This document shows, one piece after another, positions 1-9,748 of a DNA stretch of 64,000 nt. Location: positions 248,001-312,000 of the forward strand of contig NZ_VOGO01000002.1 in assembly GCF_007923355.1 (NCBI RefSeq), written 5' to 3'. The notes beneath the pieces are model-generated. The model had not been told where the DNA came from and did not search any database. It was given only the letters and a program-made list of their open reading frames with translations. The position numbers and the translations under genes are program-made. How positions within the stretch are numbered: position 1 is the first letter of the stretch; the number at the start of each line of letters is the position of its first letter. The DNA is from Falsiphaeobacter marinintestinus (GTDB lineage: Bacteria; Pseudomonadota; Alphaproteobacteria; Rhodobacterales; Rhodobacteraceae).

Positions 1-137
1 CCGCGACGCTGGATTTCCAGCTCGGCAGGGGTCATCGACCGCGAAACGTCCACTGCCAGAACCAATTCGACATCAACCTCGGTTTGGGCCTTGGCCGGTG
101 CAGCCAACACCAAAAGGAATATGAGCAGGACACGCAT
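1..137 (-). CDS. DUF1194-type VWA domain protein, N-terminal part
   Basis: Only the first 45 codons lie in the window; the gene runs off the left edge. The start codon is the ATG at 135-137. The translation begins with a Sec signal peptide (about residues 1-17, ending APAKA), then VELVLAVDVSRSMT. The D-x-S-x-S of that stretch is the metal-ion-dependent adhesion site of a VWA domain, and the spacing from signal peptide to this motif is what I know from DUF1194 proteins of Rhodobacterales. The product is therefore probably an exported VWA protein of unknown partner. It lies downstream of dnaB on the same strand. Confidence 0.75.
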   Translation of the reverse strand, partial: MRVLLIFLLVLAAPAKAQTEVDVELVLAVDVSRSMTPAELEIQRR

Positions 138-144
138 AGCCACA

Positions 145-167
145 TTGCGCCCCAGTGCCGGGCGCAA
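145..167 (-). terminator. hairpin between dnaB and the DUF1194 gene
   Basis: TTGCGCCC (145-152) and GGGCGCAA (160-167) form an 8-bp perfect stem with a 7-base loop. It sits just after the dnaB stop and just before the next start codon. There is no T-run on the minus strand, so it is at best a weak or Rho-assisted terminator, or a 5' leader structure for the DUF1194 gene. Confidence 0.35.
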
Positions 168-199
168 GTCCAGTCACGAATGCGTCACGCGAAGCGGGT

Positions 200-1684
200 T
201 CAGAATTGCTGGTCGTCGGTTTGCCAGGTTTTCGCAAGGTTCCCAAATCGCGTGAACTGAGCTTCGAACGACAGCTCGACCGTGCCAATAGGGCCGTGCC
301 GCTGCTTGCCAACAATGACCTCGGCCTTGCCGTGCAGGCTCTCCATCTCTTCGATCCACTGGGCCATGGCCTCGACATTGTCTTCGCCGGGTTTTTCCCG
401 CTCTTTATAGTATTCGCCGCGATAGACGAACATCACCACGTCAGCATCCTGTTCGATGGAACCTGATTCCCGAAGGTCAGACAGCTGCGGGCGTTTATCG
501 TCGCGGCTTTCAACCTGACGCGACAGCTGGGACAAGGCGATCACCGGAATGTCGAGTTCCTTGGCGATGGCCTTCATGCCCATTGAAATCTCGCCGATTT
601 CGTTCACGCGGTTGTCTGCCGTGCCGCGGCACAGCTGCAGATAGTCGATGATCAGCAGATCCAGCCCATGGGTCCGTTTCAGACGCCGAGCGCGGGCTGC
701 CAACTGACTGATCGGCAGGGCCGGAGTGTCGTCGATATAAAGAGGGCAGGCTTCCAGATCTTTGGCGGCTTCAACAAAGCGGCGAAACTCGCCCTCGGTC
801 AGATCGCCCTGACGGATTTTGTGCGACGAAATTTCGGACGCCTCGGACAAAATCCGTCCGGCCAGCTGTTCGGCGCTCATTTCAAGGCTGAAAAACCCGA
901 CGACGCCGCCGTCAATCGTGCCTTCGGAACCGTCCGGTTTCAGCCCGCGTTTGTACGCTTTGGCAACATTGAACGCGATGTTTGTGGCGAGCGAGGTTTT
1001 GCCCATCGATGGGCGTCCGGCAAGAATCAGAAGGTCGGAGGGATGCAGGCCGCCCAGTTTTTTGTCGAGATCTGTCAGTGCGGTCGGTACACCGGCCATG
1101 CCGCCACCGCGTTGATAGGCTGCGTTGGCCACGTTGACCGCGTCGGTGGCGGCCTTGAGAAAACTCTGAAACCCGGTTTCGGTCTGGCCCTGTTCGGACA
1201 GCTTGTACAGCGCCTGTTCAGCTTCGACGATCTGTTCTTTCGGCTCGCTTGCGACTTCAACCCGGGCGGCCTTGTCCGAGATGTCTTTGCCCAGCCCGAT
1301 CAGTTCGCGCCGGATCGCCAGATCATAGATCATCTGAGCATAGTCACGCGCTGCAAACGCACTGATCGCGGCACCGGCCAGACGGGCCAGATAGGCGGGG
1401 CCGCCCAGTTCTTTCAGGCCGTCGTCATCTTCCATAAAAGCCTTCAGCGTCACCGGAGACGCAAGTGCGTTCTTGGCAATACGGGCCGAGGCGATTTCAT
1501 AGATTCGCTGATGCACAGGGTCGAAAAAATGCTCGGCCTTGATGATCGCGGCGATGCGGTCAAAGACATCGTTATTGGTCAGAATCGCGCCTAAAAGCTG
1601 CTGTTCGGCCTCGACCGAGTGCGGCATGGTCGTTTCTTCTGCTGCTTGCGTCTGTGCTGTGTCGAAATTCGAGATCTCGTTCAT
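200..1684 (-). CDS. dnaB: replicative DNA helicase DnaB
   Basis: DnaB is the hexameric 5'-3' helicase that unwinds DNA at the replication fork and binds DnaG primase. The 494-residue product has the usual length. The N-terminal domain (about residues 20-125) begins with the typical PHSVEAEQQLLGAIL block. A linker follows, then the RecA-like domain with Walker A GRPSMGKTS near residues 223-231, Walker B LLIIDYLQL, and the ALSQLSR and SDLRESGSIEQDADVV stretches. The ATG at 1684 is preferred over an in-frame GTG 12 bases upstream because the family match starts close to it. No intein is present. Confidence 0.97.
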   Translation of the reverse strand: MNEISNFDTAQTQAAEETTMPHSVEAEQQLLGAILTNNDVFDRIAAIIKAEHFFDPVHQRIYEIASARIAKNALASPVTLKAFMEDDDGLKELGGPAYLARLAGAAISAFAARDYAQMIYDLAIRRELIGLGKDISDKAARVEVASEPKEQIVEAEQALYKLSEQGQTETGFQSFLKAATDAVNVANAAYQRGGGMAGVPTALTDLDKKLGGLHPSDLLILAGRPSMGKTSLATNIAFNVAKAYKRGLKPDGSEGTIDGGVVGFFSLEMSAEQLAGRILSEASEISSHKIRQGDLTEGEFRRFVEAAKDLEACPLYIDDTPALPISQLAARARRLKRTHGLDLLIIDYLQLCRGTADNRVNEIGEISMGMKAIAKELDIPVIALSQLSRQVESRDDKRPQLSDLRESGSIEQDADVVMFVYRGEYYKEREKPGEDNVEAMAQWIEEMESLHGKAEVIVGKQRHGPIGTVELSFEAQFTRFGNLAKTWQTDDQQF

Positions 1685-2010
1685 TGTCTGCCCCACTGCC
1701 CCTTAGGCTGACCGTCATAAAGGATGCGCTGCGGGCATGGCAAATTGTATGTTTCTGTGGATAGCCTGTGCATGGCCTGCAACCCCTTCATATTGACGCA
1801 CCGGGATACCTTACGTCAACATTTAGCGTGTTTTGCGACGCAGCAGGGTCGCGACGTCAGGTCCAACACTGTGTTTTGCAACAAGTTCAAAGGCCTGTCA
1901 GCGGTTCGGGCCCAAGTCGAGAAAACCCACTCAACGAAGCGCTTTGGTCTTGGGCCGCCCCGATGTAGCATGATGGCAAAAGACCCTGCAGCATGACGAG
2001 GAGACGACGG
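1685..2010. other. intergenic region between divergent dnaB and a VWA gene
   Basis: About 325 bases without a supported gene. On the minus strand a TTGACG (read at 1814-1819) lies 17 bases before TCAATA, a possible promoter for dnaB. The same two hexamers form an inverted repeat, TTGACG at 1793-1798 and CGTCAA at 1814-1819. Short open frames here lack a ribosome-binding site and any family resemblance, so I do not call them. Confidence 0.4.
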
Positions 2011-2757
2011 ATGCGATTGAACCCGATTCCGACAATGGCCGCGGCTTTTTGCGTGACGGCCTTGACGCTGACCGGGGGACGCCCGGCATTGGCAGTTTCC
2101 GATTGCAGCGTCGACGCGATGGTCGTTTTTGACGGATCGGGATCGATGGCCGAAATGGGGTTCAACCATCTGGGCGAGCCGCGAATCATCGAAGCCCGCC
2201 GGGCCGTCCGCGATGTCATGCCGTATATCTCGCCGTATCGACGGATGGGGCTGATCGTCTATGGACCGGGAAACGAAGATCAATGCGCCAATATCGATTT
2301 GCGATTCGCGCCTGTGCCATCGGCAGGCCCCGATGTTGTACGCGCGGTTGATGGGCTGGAACCGTCGGGCGAAACGCCCCTCACCGAAGCCGTGGAACGC
2401 GCCGCACAGGTGCTGGAGTATCGCATCAAACCCGGCGTCGTGGTTCTGGTCACGGATGGGCGTGAAACCTGTGGCGGTGCGCCGTGTCAACTGGCAGCAG
2501 AACTGGTTGCAGATTCGGTGGACCTGACTGTGCACGTCATTGGCTTCAAGATCCGCGGCGATTTTTTCGGCTGGCAGGGTAAGGAACGTGAAGCCTATGA
2601 GAACGCCGGCACTGTCGCGCGCTGTCTGGCCGACCGGACGGGTGGCGAGTACCGATCGACCGAAACAGCCGAGGAATTGGCCAAGGCGTTGGATGAAACG
2701 CTGGGTTGCCCGGTAATCAGCCGGGCAGATGCCCGGCGCCGACAGACCGCCGGTTAG
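2011..2757 (+). CDS. exported VWA domain protein
   Basis: The 248-residue product has a signal peptide (about residues 1-28, ending RPALA). A VWA domain follows, with the MIDAS motif VVFDGSGSM near residues 36-44 and the [13 protein letters not shown] strand typical of these folds. The start at 2011 is chosen because GAGGAG lies 7-10 bases upstream; an ATG at 1993 lies before that site. Such periplasmic VWA proteins act as metal-dependent protein-binding modules, and the partner here is unknown. The gene is convergent with pyrE and the stop codons overlap by 4 bases, so there is no room for a terminator between them. Confidence 0.85.
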   Translation: MRLNPIPTMAAAFCVTALTLTGGRPALAVSDCSVDAMVVFDGSGSMAEMGFNHLGEPRIIEARRAVRDVMPYISPYRRMGLIVYGPGNEDQCANIDLRFAPVPSAGPDVVRAVDGLEPSGETPLTEAVERAAQVLEYRIKPGVVVLVTDGRETCGGAPCQLAAELVADSVDLTVHVIGFKIRGDFFGWQGKEREAYENAGTVARCLADRTGGEYRSTETAEELAKALDETLGCPVISRADARRRQTAG

Positions 2758-3431
2758 CTTTTATTGGCTTCCTGCCATTCGCGAGGGGCGTTCAGGAACG
2801 CTTCGACCCCGGTCAGGGTTTCCGCGTCGAAGGCACCGGATGACTTGGCCTCGGCCAACACGTCCCACCATGTGCACAGGTGATGCAGCGCGACGCCATG
2901 ATCGCCCAGCGTCTTTTCGGTCTCGGGGAAGATGCCGTAGTAAAAGATCACCGCCGTGTGCCCGCAGGTCGCGCCGGTGTCGCGGATTGCATCGACAAAG
3001 CTGAGCTTTGAGCCGCCATCGGTGGTCAGGTCTTCGACAAGCAGAACCCGCTGGCCTTCGGTCATATCACCTTCGATGCGGGCGTTGCGACCATAGCCTT
3101 TGGGTTTCTTGCGCACATAGGTCATCGGCAGCGCCATGCGTTCGGCCACCAGTGCCGCAAACGGGATGCCAGCCGTTTCACCGCCTGCGATGTTGTCAAA
3201 CGCCTCAAACCCGGCATTGCGCATGATCGTGACGGTCAGAAAATCCATCAGGGTGGACCGGATGCGCGGGTACGAAATCAACTTGCGGCAGTCGATGTAA
3301 GTCGGGCTGGGCAGCCCCGACGCCAGCGTGAACGGCTCTTTCGCGTTCAGATGAACAGCTTTGATTTCAAGCAGCATCCGGGCGGTGAGGCGGGCCATTT
3401 CCTCGGCTGAGGGGTATGAACTGGGGATCAT
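2754..3431 (-). CDS. pyrE: orotate phosphoribosyltransferase
   Basis: PyrE converts orotate and PRPP to orotidine 5'-phosphate in de novo pyrimidine synthesis. The 225-residue product carries the PRPP-binding loop [10 protein letters not shown] near residues 132-141. It also has the orotate-site segment [18 protein letters not shown] near residues 34-51. The ATG at 3431 is preceded by AAAGGA at a good distance; an upstream in-frame start at 3500 would overlap the terminator of the RTX gene. In this window pyrC lies 3.6 kb away on the same strand, with two RTX genes in between. Confidence 0.96.
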   Translation of the reverse strand: MIPSSYPSAEEMARLTARMLLEIKAVHLNAKEPFTLASGLPSPTYIDCRKLISYPRIRSTLMDFLTVTIMRNAGFEAFDNIAGGETAGIPFAALVAERMALPMTYVRKKPKGYGRNARIEGDMTEGQRVLLVEDLTTDGGSKLSFVDAIRDTGATCGHTAVIFYYGIFPETEKTLGDHGVALHHLCTWWDVLAEAKSSGAFDAETLTGVEAFLNAPREWQEANKS

Positions 3432-3501
3432 GCGGGCATCCTTTCGGCAGCGATTGGCTGTCCATAAACGCAAAGCGAACAGGATTGAAGCCTCAGACAT
3501 G

Positions 3502-3539
3502 AAAACGCCCGGCCTGTGAGGAGATACAGGTCGGGCGTT
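3502..3539 (-). terminator. intrinsic terminator of the first RTX gene
   Basis: AACGCCCG (3504-3511) pairs with CGGGCGTT (3532-3539), continued by CCTGT/ACAGG after one mismatch, around an 8-base loop. Read on the minus strand the stem runs into TTTTC. It lies 22 bases past the stop of the RTX gene and before pyrE, so it separates the two transcripts. Confidence 0.75.
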
Positions 3540-3561
3540 CAGGAAATCTTAAGTGTCGAAC

Positions 3562-5052
3562 TCAGAAAATGAAATCGGGCAGGCCAAGATCAACCAGGTC
3601 CACGCCTTCCAGCGTGATCGTGTTGCTGCCGGCCTGGATCACGACATCATCGCCGACCTGGGTCATATGATTGTTGATCAGGTCCAGCATGCCAACAATC
3701 GACGTGACGCCGCTGAGGTCGATTTTCTCTGATGCGGTTCGGGCATTGAAATCCGTAATCACGTCGTTGCCGAACTGGCCTTCGAACACAAAAGTGTCGC
3801 CGCCATTGCCGCCGGTCAGGATATCGTCGTCCAGACCGCCATTCAGGATGTCAGTGCCGCTGCCGCCGTTCAGCGTATCGTCACCGTTACCGCCCAACAG
3901 GGTGTCGACACCGTCCTCGCCATCAAGCTCATCGTTGCCACGTCCACCGTCCAGCAGGTCGTTGCCCTCACCACCATCCAGATCGTCATCGCCGTTTTCG
4001 CCGAACAGGTCGTCGTCACCCGCCAGCCCACGCAAGTGGTTGTCAGAAATGGACCCGGTCAGGCTGTCATCCTGTTCCGTGCCCATGGCGTTTTCGACGC
4101 TGGACAGTGTATCGGTATCGCCAAAGCCATCGGTTGCGGTTCCGGTACCCAGATTGACCGTCACGCCAGCGGTGCCGCCATGTTCGGCATCTTTGTCGTA
4201 ACGAACGGTATCAGTACCGCCGCCGCCGTTGAACGTATCATCCCCGGCCAGCAATCGAACCTGATTATTCTCAATATTCCCGGTCACCGTGTCGGCAAAC
4301 ATCGACGTGCGCGCCATTTCGATGGACAGGATAACATCGGTGTCGCCCCAACCGTCTGTGGCCCGCCGGGCGGCAAAGTTGACGTCTACGCCGCTTGGAT
4401 CGCCCGAGAAATGCAACTCGTCCCATCCGCCGCCGCCGTTATAGAAATCGTCACCCTGCGAGCTGTAGATTTCATCGTCACCTGCACCGGTTCGCACCAC
4501 ATCATCGCCCGGCGTGCCATAGACTTCGTCAACCTGACTGACATCCGGACTGCCGACGCTGGCCCAGGGAATGAACTCTCCTGCGGCATAGTCACCGGTG
4601 GCCGTGGTCGCCGAGGTTATAGAAGCGTCGAATGCTTCAAAAGCGGCGACCGAGGTGACAGAGGGCAGGGGGTCACCGACCAGCGATATGAAGTACCGGG
4701 TGCCGTGAAATTTTCCCTCGGCGTTGTCGCCTTTTTCATGATCCAGAACGAGAACGATGGCGGTTTTCTGGATGCCTCCTTCGACCCATTCAATGTCAAC
4801 GATTTCGGATTCTATGTCGATTGTATCGGCATCAAAGCCACCCAGAGTAATCGAAAAATACGATCCCGGATCGATGTCCACATCGAACTCTTCAGCGTCG
4901 GGTTCACTACTGAAGGTGTAGGTGAAACCGGCCCCTGTAGGGGCAGAGACTGAGAACAGGGAGCCAGAATGAAACTGGGTGTAAACGTCATCGGTGTGAT
5001 CGTCGTTGTCTTCGTAGTCCAAGCTAAAACAGGAGAATGCATAGGTAGTCAT
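3562..5052 (-). CDS. RTX-type calcium-binding secreted protein
   Basis: The 496-residue acidic protein has no signal peptide. The first 170 residues form a domain shared with the neighbour at 5351-6919: both have GTGFSYT-like, YFxxxxGDxLP and IPWxS stretches. From about residue 270 there are repeated GGxGxDxLxGG nonapeptides (RTX, calcium-binding parallel beta-roll). The chain ends in LGLPDFIF, a hydrophobic C-terminus as in substrates of type I secretion. The product is therefore likely exported by a TolC-type system to the surface or medium, but no transporter is visible nearby. The ATG at 5052 is chosen because the homology with the neighbour begins there. The specific function is not recognisable. 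Confidence 0.85.
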   Translation of the reverse strand: MTTYAFSCFSLDYEDNDDHTDDVYTQFHSGSLFSVSAPTGAGFTYTFSSEPDAEEFDVDIDPGSYFSITLGGFDADTIDIESEIVDIEWVEGGIQKTAIVLVLDHEKGDNAEGKFHGTRYFISLVGDPLPSVTSVAAFEAFDASITSATTATGDYAAGEFIPWASVGSPDVSQVDEVYGTPGDDVVRTGAGDDEIYSSQGDDFYNGGGGWDELHFSGDPSGVDVNFAARRATDGWGDTDVILSIEMARTSMFADTVTGNIENNQVRLLAGDDTFNGGGGTDTVRYDKDAEHGGTAGVTVNLGTGTATDGFGDTDTLSSVENAMGTEQDDSLTGSISDNHLRGLAGDDDLFGENGDDDLDGGEGNDLLDGGRGNDELDGEDGVDTLLGGNGDDTLNGGSGTDILNGGLDDDILTGGNGGDTFVFEGQFGNDVITDFNARTASEKIDLSGVTSIVGMLDLINNHMTQVGDDVVIQAGSNTITLEGVDLVDLGLPDFIF

Positions 5053-5350
5053 TTCGGAAAGGGCCTCTGTCAAATGATGTCTGATCATTTCGCACTTTTA
5101 GCGAGTCGTTAAATGCTGCCAGACTGCTTTCATTGAACCAAGTAGGGCATTGAAAAATATGTACCTTACGTTGGGTTAATTTGAAGGTTTTGACCTGTTC
5201 CTAAGCCACATGTTGCCCGAAACAGTGCGTCGAAACCATTTCAGGTCGAGATCCGAAAAAAACCGGAAGTAGCCTGCAGTTAAAGCGGTCAACGATCCGT
5301 CGTGTGACTTGATTGTTCGATCCTAACCCGTCCCAGGCAGCGCGGCTGAC
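5053..5350. other. intergenic region upstream of the first RTX gene
   Basis: About 300 bases, more AT-rich than the flanks, between two RTX genes on the same strand. It must carry the promoter of the gene ending at 3562. I see no RNA gene, and no hairpin with a T-run after the second RTX gene. Confidence 0.4.
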
Positions 5351-6919
5351 TTAGAACATCAGGGCGTCCGACATGGCCAGAGCCGCAATATCGTTTTCCA
5401 ATGCGCCAAGATCAGTGTGCCCTTCAACGGTCAAAGTATTTCCGTTGTCGAAATCAAAGACGATGTTCCCGCCCGTGATGCTGGCATAGTCAAGGATCTG
5501 AGCTGCCGTCAGAGCGTCGCCACCCCAAAGGTCTGAATGAAAGATGAGGGTGTCGACATCGTCCTCGAACCCAAGGATCCGGTCATGGCCAGCGCTGAAC
5601 CCAAGCAAATCCTTGCCAGGGCCGCCGTCCAGGACGTCGTTGCCTTGACCGCCATTCATGGTATCGAGCCCGCCGCCGCCACGCAGATTGTCGTTTCCGT
5701 CTTCGCCAAGAACCGTGTCGTTGCCTGCACCGCCCCGAAGCACATCTTGGCCCGCCCCGCCAAGCATCCAGTCCGCGCCCTGTGCCCCCATTAGCAGGTC
5801 GTCCCCATCCGAACCTTTCAGGACGTCATCCCCGGACCCGGCCCACAACTGGTCATTGCCCTTCAGGCCGACAAGCAAGTCGTCGCCGTCGTTGCCCTGA
5901 AGGCGATTGTCATTCAAATCCCCGACCAGCTTGTCGTCCAGTTTGGTTCCGATGACCCGTTCGATGTCCTGTAGAGAATCCTGAGCTCCGAAGCCGTCAA
6001 TGGCAAAGCCCAGTTTGAGGTTTACAAAAACGCTGTTCAGCCCGGTCTGGGAATAGTCCTTGTCGTACCGCACCGTATCGATACCGCCACCGCCTAGAAA
6101 CGTGTCGGCTCCACCCATTCCACGAAACTGGTTCGGGTTGTCATCTCCGATGAATGTATCGTCCTGATGGGTTCCCCAGAAAAGTTCGAAATTGGTGAAA
6201 TAATAAGACGTGTCATAGGACCCTGACATGAAGTTGTAAAAACCGGTCGCTTCTCCGGCGGCGACATCAATGGTTGCGCCCGCTGGCCCATATGTCGACA
6301 AGGGGATAACCAGTTGATCGAAGGCAGCGCCGCCATCGATCACAGCGTCGTCTTCCCCCATAACTCTGCGAAACAAGGAAGCGTCGGCTAGGGCCACGAA
6401 ATCGTTGTCCTTGGACTTATCGGAGAGGGTTGATCCCCATGGTATCAGCACACCTTCGCCGAACGCGCCGGTTGACTGAGACGTGCCGGTTGTTTGCGAC
6501 AGAAAGGCCTGAAATTCATCCAGATCGTTTATGGGTGGCAGATCATCGCCAGAAATTTCGACAAAGTATCGCCGATACAGTGGTGTACCGAACCCGTCGG
6601 GGCCAAGATCCATGTCCAAGGAAAGCAAGGTCGTTGTGCGTGTCGTTCCGCCGTCGTCCCAGCTCAGATCGTATACGTATGCCTGCTCCAAATCGATGAC
6701 GATGTAATGTAGAAAGTCGAACTTGATCAAATAGGTGTCGTGGAAATCCAAGGAGACCAAGGCCGTGCCATTCTGTGCCACAGAGTCAATGGTGTAAGAA
6801 AAGCCGGTTCCATCTTTTGCACCGATTTCAATCTGGGTTTGGAAAAAGTCTGAGTAAGTGACACCCGACGGGCCGTCCTGAATACGAAGGCTAAATGTGT
6901 CATAGGAATAAGTGCTCAT
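5351..6919 (-). CDS. RTX-type calcium-binding secreted protein, paralogue
   Basis: The 522-residue product is organised like its neighbour: an N-terminal module of about 180 residues, then a linker, then RTX repeats such as GGAGNDTVLGEDGND from about residue 340 to 460. It ends with SDALMF. It lacks a Sec signal and looks like a type I secretion substrate. The ATG at 6919 follows AAAGGA. Shared landmarks in the N-terminal module (SYT, the YFVEISGDDLPP segment, LIPWGS) show that the two genes arose by duplication, though they are now quite diverged. The N-terminal module is not one I can name. Confidence 0.85.
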   Translation of the reverse strand: MSTYSYDTFSLRIQDGPSGVTYSDFFQTQIEIGAKDGTGFSYTIDSVAQNGTALVSLDFHDTYLIKFDFLHYIVIDLEQAYVYDLSWDDGGTTRTTTLLSLDMDLGPDGFGTPLYRRYFVEISGDDLPPINDLDEFQAFLSQTTGTSQSTGAFGEGVLIPWGSTLSDKSKDNDFVALADASLFRRVMGEDDAVIDGGAAFDQLVIPLSTYGPAGATIDVAAGEATGFYNFMSGSYDTSYYFTNFELFWGTHQDDTFIGDDNPNQFRGMGGADTFLGGGGIDTVRYDKDYSQTGLNSVFVNLKLGFAIDGFGAQDSLQDIERVIGTKLDDKLVGDLNDNRLQGNDGDDLLVGLKGNDQLWAGSGDDVLKGSDGDDLLMGAQGADWMLGGAGQDVLRGGAGNDTVLGEDGNDNLRGGGGLDTMNGGQGNDVLDGGPGKDLLGFSAGHDRILGFEDDVDTLIFHSDLWGGDALTAAQILDYASITGGNIVFDFDNGNTLTVEGHTDLGALENDIAALAMSDALMF

Positions 6920-7053
6920 GGCATGAGTCCTTTTCTTGCAAAAATAGTCCGGTAAGCCGGCGGAACGTGAGAATGAGTAGTCAAATGAATTGCGCACACC
7001 TTATCATAGATAAGGAGCGCGCCAAAACAGTATTCGGTTTTGCCGGGACGGCG

Positions 7054-8097
7054 TCAGTCGCGCTGAACGGCCCAATGAAGCGGGTAACCGGGGTCGAAGA
7101 CGGTGATTGGGCCATCATCGCAAGCGATTTTCTCGGGATAAGTGACCGGCTCGCCTTTGGTGAGGGTTATCGACGCTTCGTTCACCGGCAGCCGGTAAAA
7201 GGCCGGACCGTTGAGCGAGGTAAAGCCCTCTAACTTGTCCAGTGCGCCGTCCTGTTCGAACACTTCGGCCAGAACGGACATGGTATTGGTCGCGGTGAAG
7301 CACCCGGCGCAGCCGCAGCTGTTTTCCTTCAGCGGGTCGACATGCGGCGCGCTGTCAGTGCCCAGAAAGAAACGCGGGTGACCGGACGTGGCCGCGTCGC
7401 GCAGGGCCAGCCGGTGGGTTTCACGTTTGGCGACCGGCAAGCAGTAGTAATGCGGCTTGATCCCGCCGACCAGAATATGGTTGCGGTTGATTACAAGGTG
7501 ATGCGTGGTGATCGTCGCGGCCAGATCGTCATTGCCAGCTTTGACATAGTCGACGGCGTCTGAGGTGGTGACGTGTTCCATCACCACGCGCAGGCCGGGC
7601 GTGGCGCGCCGGATCGGATCCAGAACCCGGTCGATGAAAACAGCTTCACGATCAAAGATGTCGATCTCGGGGTCGGTGACTTCGCCATGGACGCACAGCG
7701 GCAGGCCAATCTCGGCCATGCGTTCCAGCACCGCGCGGACGTTGTCGAAGTCGCGCACGCCACTGTTCGAGTTTGTGGTGGCCCCGGCGGGGTAAAGCTT
7801 TACCGCCGTCACCAGCCCGGACGCCGCAGCCGCCGCCACATCGTCAGGATCGGTGTCTTCTGTCAGATAGAGCGTCATCAAGGGCTCGAACGACATGCCT
7901 TGGGGCAAGGCCGCCAGAATACGGTCGCGATAGGCGGCAGCCTGATCCCCCGTGATCACTGGCGGAACCAGATTCGGCATGATGATCGCCCGGGCGAAAT
8001 CGCGGGCGGTTTCAGGCAGGACGGCGGTCAGCACGGCACCATCGCGCAGGTGCAAGTGCCAGTCATCGGGGCGACGAAGCGTGAGCGTATTGGTCAT
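7054..8097 (-). CDS. pyrC: dihydroorotase
   Basis: PyrC closes N-carbamoyl-aspartate to dihydroorotate. At 347 residues it has the length of the E. coli-type class of the enzyme. Visible metal-site features are the HLHLRDG motif near residues 14-20, the VKLYPAGAT block holding the lysine that is carboxylated in the family, the HGEV segment, and the GTDSAPH motif carrying the catalytic aspartate. It is divergent from the gene at 8205. Confidence 0.96.
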   Translation of the reverse strand: MTNTLTLRRPDDWHLHLRDGAVLTAVLPETARDFARAIIMPNLVPPVITGDQAAAYRDRILAALPQGMSFEPLMTLYLTEDTDPDDVAAAAASGLVTAVKLYPAGATTNSNSGVRDFDNVRAVLERMAEIGLPLCVHGEVTDPEIDIFDREAVFIDRVLDPIRRATPGLRVVMEHVTTSDAVDYVKAGNDDLAATITTHHLVINRNHILVGGIKPHYYCLPVAKRETHRLALRDAATSGHPRFFLGTDSAPHVDPLKENSCGCAGCFTATNTMSVLAEVFEQDGALDKLEGFTSLNGPAFYRLPVNEASITLTKGEPVTYPEKIACDDGPITVFDPGYPLHWAVQRD

Positions 8098-8204
8098 AAG
8101 GCCGGGCTAGCACAGGTGCGGCGATCCGACCAGAGGGGGAGGCAATTTGCGCTGTTCCAGCCGAGGTGCTGCTGCGGCAGATTTGGGGGGGAGGAAAGCC
8201 CCTG

Positions 8205-8663
8205 ATGACCCGAGTCCTTGCATTTGAACATCACTATCCCGTGCCGCCTGACCGGTTGTTCGCGTTGGTTACGGATCTTGATACGCTTGAAGCCGTGACC
8301 AAACCTTGGGTGCAGTTTCATCATCTGCCGTCCGGGCCAGTGCACGAAGGGCAGGTCATCGACGTTGCGCTGTCTCTGTTTGGGCTTTTTCCGGTGCGCC
8401 CTTATCAGATGCGCGTGATGAAATGCGATCCTGTGGCGCGTGTGATGCGGTCGGAAGAGGATGGGATGGGCATTCACAAGCTGACGCACGAATTGCACGT
8501 TCAGGCCGAAGACACTGGGGCGGTCCTGACGGACAGAATCGAGATCGACGCCGGATGGATGACGCCGTTTGTCGCGATCTGGGCGCATATTATCTATCGC
8601 AGGCGACACCCGATTCGGCTGCGGCTTTTGGGGATTACTCCGCCGGGGGCGGCGGGGCCTTAA
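8205..8663 (+). CDS. SRPBCC (START-like) family protein
   Basis: The 152-residue product begins TRVLAFEHHYPVPPDRLFAL, the opening of the helix-grip fold shared by SRPBCC ligand-binding proteins. It continues with the alternating beta-strands expected of that fold and a long C-terminal helix rich in Arg/His (YRRRHPIRLRLL). GGAGGAA precedes the ATG at 8205, so I use this start rather than one at 8166. The ligand cannot be inferred. It is convergent with the next gene and overlaps it by 29 bases. Confidence 0.7.
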   Translation: MTRVLAFEHHYPVPPDRLFALVTDLDTLEAVTKPWVQFHHLPSGPVHEGQVIDVALSLFGLFPVRPYQMRVMKCDPVARVMRSEEDGMGIHKLTHELHVQAEDTGAVLTDRIEIDAGWMTPFVAIWAHIIYRRRHPIRLRLLGITPPGAAGP

Positions 8664-9597
8664 ATGCACCTGATTCGGCTTCTTCCAGCAAAGAACTCAG
8701 CTTTTGCCGAAAGATCGGGGCGCCCATGCGCGTGATCACATTTCGGCACAGCATGATATTCAGATACGGTCGATCGTTGTCGTCAAGATAGGTCATCAGG
8801 CTGCGCAGGTAGTTCTTGTTGTTGCGCCGGGCGCGATACAATTTGTGAAAGGCCTCACCGTTCAGTTTGCCCGCACCGGCCAGCGACAAGGTCTGATACA
8901 GAATGTCCATGTTAATCAGGCGGGTCTGCAGCGCTGAACCCATGAACGGCATCCGAAGACGTGTGACGTTGGAACGTTCGAACAGGGTCGCATGCATCGC
9001 GTCCAGCTGTTGACGGGGATCGTACATCACATAGGCCTGTTCGGCGGCATCCAGCATGTCGGGCGCATAGCCATAGCGATCTGAGAACGAAGTCCGGCGC
9101 ATTTCGACAAAACGGTCGTCCCATTCCGTCATCCGGGCATCCAGCGTGGCTTGCGGCTGAACCGCGATCACGGTCGATCCGGGGGCCGAAACAGAAAACG
9201 CGGCTGCCGCATAGCCACAAGGCCCGGCACCGTAAAAGATCACCTGATCGAAATCTTCGAAGAACCCGTCATCGATCAGCTGATCGAACAGGCCATACAC
9301 GCGGTTATCCCGGAACCATGTATCGCCATCCGAAATGACGCACAGATGCGACCAGCCCTGCGCCTTGACCATGTCAAAGCCAAAGGGTTGCGCGGTTTCG
9401 GACAAGGTCCGGATGCCCTGGATCGTTTCGAATGTGACCAGAAGCGTGCTTTGCTGATCAATGAAGGTTGCGAAATGCTTGTCGCCAAGATCCTGCCACA
9501 TGCCGAACTCTTCGGCTTGTGCCACCAATTTGGCCTTCCACTCATCCTGCGGAAGATCCGCAAGAGAGATGTCCAAGTTGCTTTCAACTTCCTGCAT
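8635..9597 (-). CDS. uncharacterised protein of the glycosyltransferase cluster
   Basis: The 320-residue soluble protein has a central FYGAGPCGYAAAAFS glycine-rich loop between a beta-strand and a helix, which suggests a Rossmann-like or alpha/beta-hydrolase-like core. A tyrosine/arginine-rich C-terminal helical region and a short proline-rich tail (APPPPAE) follow. Similar proteins in Rhodobacterales are often labelled phosphoadenosine phosphosulfate reductase, but I see no catalytic cysteine motif of that enzyme, so I do not adopt that name. It lies at the end of a run of minus-strand glycosyltransferase genes and may act with them. Confidence 0.6.
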   Translation of the reverse strand: MQEVESNLDISLADLPQDEWKAKLVAQAEEFGMWQDLGDKHFATFIDQQSTLLVTFETIQGIRTLSETAQPFGFDMVKAQGWSHLCVISDGDTWFRDNRVYGLFDQLIDDGFFEDFDQVIFYGAGPCGYAAAAFSVSAPGSTVIAVQPQATLDARMTEWDDRFVEMRRTSFSDRYGYAPDMLDAAEQAYVMYDPRQQLDAMHATLFERSNVTRLRMPFMGSALQTRLINMDILYQTLSLAGAGKLNGEAFHKLYRARRNNKNYLRSLMTYLDDNDRPYLNIMLCRNVITRMGAPIFRQKLSSLLEEAESGAFKAPPPPAE

Positions 9598-9748
9598 TCA
9601 ACTGATCCTCAAAACATCGACCGCTTTTTGGGTCGTTAATTGAGCCTGAATTTAGACAGGGAATGCGGCAAAATTGGGAAAAGTCCCAGCCGGTTTTGCG
9701 ACGCTTGCGTTGAAAATAAGGACCCGGGCCTGTGTCTGCAGGGGAGAC

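Noticed and set aside
668-1594. 308-codon plus-strand open frame
   Set aside because: It lies fully antisense to dnaB, has no ribosome-binding site and no protein-like composition; it is a by-product of GC-rich codon use.
3702-4250. CRISPR-like repeated DNA
   Set aside because: The repeats are 27-base RTX codon units in a coding frame, without spacers of uniform length or palindromic repeats.
4036-4953. 305-codon plus-strand open frame
   Set aside because: It is antisense to the RTX repeats; its repetitive sequence mirrors the repeats on the other strand.
8635-9597. Phosphoadenosine phosphosulfate reductase
   Set aside because: Relatives often carry this name, but the product has neither the PAPS-reductase catalytic cysteine motif nor its PP-loop.
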